Both the position numbers and the translations under genes were made by a program. Below, in pieces: positions 32,750 through 33,696 of a stretch of 33,696 nucleotides of DNA; within the stretch, counting starts at the first letter, position 1; each line of letters opens with the position of its first letter. The stretch comes from Gp13-AA77 sp036521995 (GTDB lineage Bacteria > Acidobacteriota > Terriglobia > UBA7540): contig DATDGR010000227.1 in assembly GCA_036521995.1 (NCBI GenBank), positions 1 through 33,696 on the forward strand. The letters are read 5' to 3'. The notes beneath the pieces were generated by a model. The model saw only the letters and a program-made list of their open reading frames with translations. It did not search any database and had not been told where the DNA came from.

Positions 32750-32851
32750 GATTCTAAAGGACATTCCAGCTTTGGGGAAGTTTTCGACAGAGTCATCTTG
32801 CTGATTCTAGATCACATTCCAGCTTTGGGGGGTGGGGGGGGGGGTGGGGGG
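32750..32851. repeat. Paired GATTCTA..CATTCCAGCTTTGGGG repeat with poly-G tract (locus C)
   Basis: Copies at 32750 (GATTCTAAAGGACATTCC) and 32803 (GATTCTAGATCACATTCC), both followed by AGCTTTGGGG, are 53 bp apart. TTTTCGACA lies 12 nt before the second copy, as at locus A. The second copy runs into G6-T-G11-T-G6 (32827-32851), a potential G-quadruplex. It lies upstream of larE. Confidence 0.75.
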
Positions 32852-33188
32852 TATGCGCTTTCCGGGTCCCGGCCGACCCTCTCTGGCCTTGTGGAGGCCC
32901 CCGTGGCCGTCTTTCTCTCCATCACGTTCATCATCTATTTGTCATTCTATACATATCACATAAGGAAGTCAAGTCCTTTGAGCCGGGCTGGCGGGCCGGC
33001 GTGACGTCGAGGCGCCTTCGTGACCCCATCAGACCAAGTTGGCTTAACGCAGCACCTGCCGACCGGCCCGCCGTGACACCAGCCCTATTTTTGTTCCTGA
33101 ACGGTCGATTTGGCCCAAGGACGGCGACATGAAAGGCGATGTCGCCGCCACTCCGGTTGATTCCTCTCCCTGGTTTGTCTTCAAGGTC

Positions 33189-33208
33189 ATTCCCACGAAA
33201 GCGGGAAT
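33189..33208. repeat. ATTCCC/GGGAAT hairpin repeat
   Basis: ATTCCC-ACGAAAGC-GGGAAT forms a 6-bp stem within GTCATTCCCACGAAAGCGGG, a sequence type known from memory as a common dispersed repeat in many bacterial genomes. Confidence 0.55.
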
Positions 33209-33504
33209 CCACTTGGCGAGACGCAATTATTCCGAATCAGGGCCGAATGGTGGCGCACGGCATCCTGCTTGCGCCGCCGGAGTCGGTCCTCAGTGTCGAC
33301 GAAGAGCAAACACGACGACGGATGTGGTTTGATAAGCCGCAACCCGGCCGGACTCGAAGAGCGCGCCGGTAGATCGGAAACCAGGATATATCGGCTGGAA
33401 CGGCAGAAGCGCGAACCGCCGAGTTGAGCTCTGCGGCAACTGGCCAGACTGTAACGGGTATAAGATGATCATAAAGATCTCGCCACGAAGGAGGATTTTT
33501 TTGC

Positions 33505-33582
33505 ATGGCTGACCCAGACCCCGAAGTTGCAGCAATTGGGACGGTGTACGAAGCCCTAGTCTCCTGTCACAGAAATAAGTGA
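33505..33582 (+). pseudogene. Small gene truncated by an IS630-type insertion
   Basis: ATG 33505 has a strong GAAGGAGG site about 9 nt upstream, and the peptide opens MADPDPEVAAIGTVYEAL. From memory this resembles small bacterial proteins that begin 'MA-x-PDPE-x-x-A-x-x-x-VYEAL-K-x-L-D-P-E'. After CTA (33556-33558) the homologous look stops and the frame runs VSCHRNK to a TGA at 33580. The break falls on a TA dinucleotide where the IS630-like sequence begins, so the gene was probably cut by that insertion. The 3' part would lie beyond the window. Confidence 0.6.
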
Positions 33583-33696
33583 ACTAAGTTCGGGCCGGCG
33601 GCGTCTAAGATACAGGAGGCTTAGATGCGAACCGGACGCCCCAAACGACCCTTGGTTTTGACAGCAGATGAACAGGAGCGCCTTCAGTCGCTGGCT
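33557..33696 (+). mobile_element. Left end of an IS630-family insertion (cut by window edge)
   Basis: The element appears to start at the TA at 33557-33558, consistent with the TA target of IS630/Tc1-mariner elements, and the transposase N-terminus begins 67 bp inside. The right end is outside the window, so the inverted repeats and target duplication cannot be checked here. Confidence 0.6.
33625..33696 (+). CDS. IS630-family transposase, N-terminal fragment (3' cut by window edge)
   Basis: Twenty-four codons starting MRTGRPKRPLVLTADEQERL, the usual IS630-type opening with a helix-turn-helix following. CAGGAGG lies 5 nt upstream of the ATG. The frame is open to the window edge. Only the first part of the DNA-binding domain is visible; the DDE catalytic domain would lie beyond the edge. 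Confidence 0.8.
   Translation, partial: MRTGRPKRPLVLTADEQERLQSLA

Larger units (their letters stand above)
32461..33504. other. Long non-coding, repeat-rich region
   Basis: About 1 kb with no supported gene. It contains a paired GATTCTA repeat (locus C) and poly-G tract around 32750-32851, and a hairpin repeat at 33189-33208. Several open frames of 60-90 codons translate repeats (for example a minus-strand M-D-S-R-F-R-G-N-D start), a familiar artefact. GAAGGAGG just before 33505 belongs to the small truncated gene that follows. Confidence 0.5.

Noticed and set aside
33129..33372. Overlapping plus-strand frames near the hairpin repeat
   Set aside because: They begin in or read through a dispersed repeat and show no coding motif.

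Overview
The window looks like a high-GC chromosome segment from an Acidobacteriota bacterium, most likely the Solibacteres/Bryobacterales side. That placement is inference from gene content remembered for the group: a multiheme cytochrome fused to TPRs next to a CRTAC1-type FG-GAP/ASPIC protein, DUF2911, an ECF sigma/anti-sigma pair, a TPR-CHAT lipoprotein, a gene with a 'GPVTDAGKQRASQNA' N-terminus, and a Gram-negative lipid A cluster. No tRNA, rRNA or CRISPR array was seen.

Layout. 1-189: 3' end of a gene, closed by a strong terminator. 753-3890 (+): ECF sigma factor, zinc-finger anti-sigma protein, and two paralogous proteins of unknown function that share an RRFLYHA start and an HGSSNGEFFPP end. 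3891-4376: REP-like hairpins, then a GGTTCG/GATTCTA repeat tract. 4377-5426 (-): basic, lineage-restricted hypothetical protein. 5762-8958 (+): TPR-CHAT protease-like lipoprotein and a hypothetical. 9026-13809 (-): membrane-anchored five-heme cytochrome with TPRs, start/stop-coupled to the FG-GAP/ASPIC gene. 13997-16266 (-): DUF2911, double-SIS isomerase-like protein and a cold-shock protein with its terminator. 16449-16514: a 66-bp MITE-like insertion with 12-bp inverted ends and an 8-bp target duplication. 16775-17476 (+): DUF72. 17497-22065 (-): AMMECR1-like protein, pgsA, hflX, hfq, miaA and an unlisted 34-residue membrane peptide ORF that overlaps the miaA 5' end. 22194-27313 (-): TonB-like protein, Gfo/Idh/MocA oxidoreductase, a hicBA pair with one frameshift in each gene, lpxI, lpxA and fabZ. 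27427-28695: a degenerate IS with about 54-bp imperfect inverted ends. 28792-32460: TIM-barrel isomerase-like protein, histone-deacetylase-family protein, YdjC/ChbG deacetylase and LarE. 32461-33696: mostly non-coding repeats, then a small gene truncated by an IS630-type element that runs off the window.

Functional reading. fabZ-lpxA-lpxI-gfo forms a lipid A module in which the oxidoreductase may be a GnnA-type UDP-GlcNAc 3-dehydrogenase. miaA-hfq-hflX is the widespread RNA-metabolism cluster. The cytochrome and CRTAC1 pair is probably one secreted or periplasmic redox/surface system. The most novel items are the paired GATTCTA repeats at three loci, the MITE, the doubly frameshifted hicBA, the small membrane ORF ahead of miaA, and the sigma/anti-sigma/tandem-paralog cluster.
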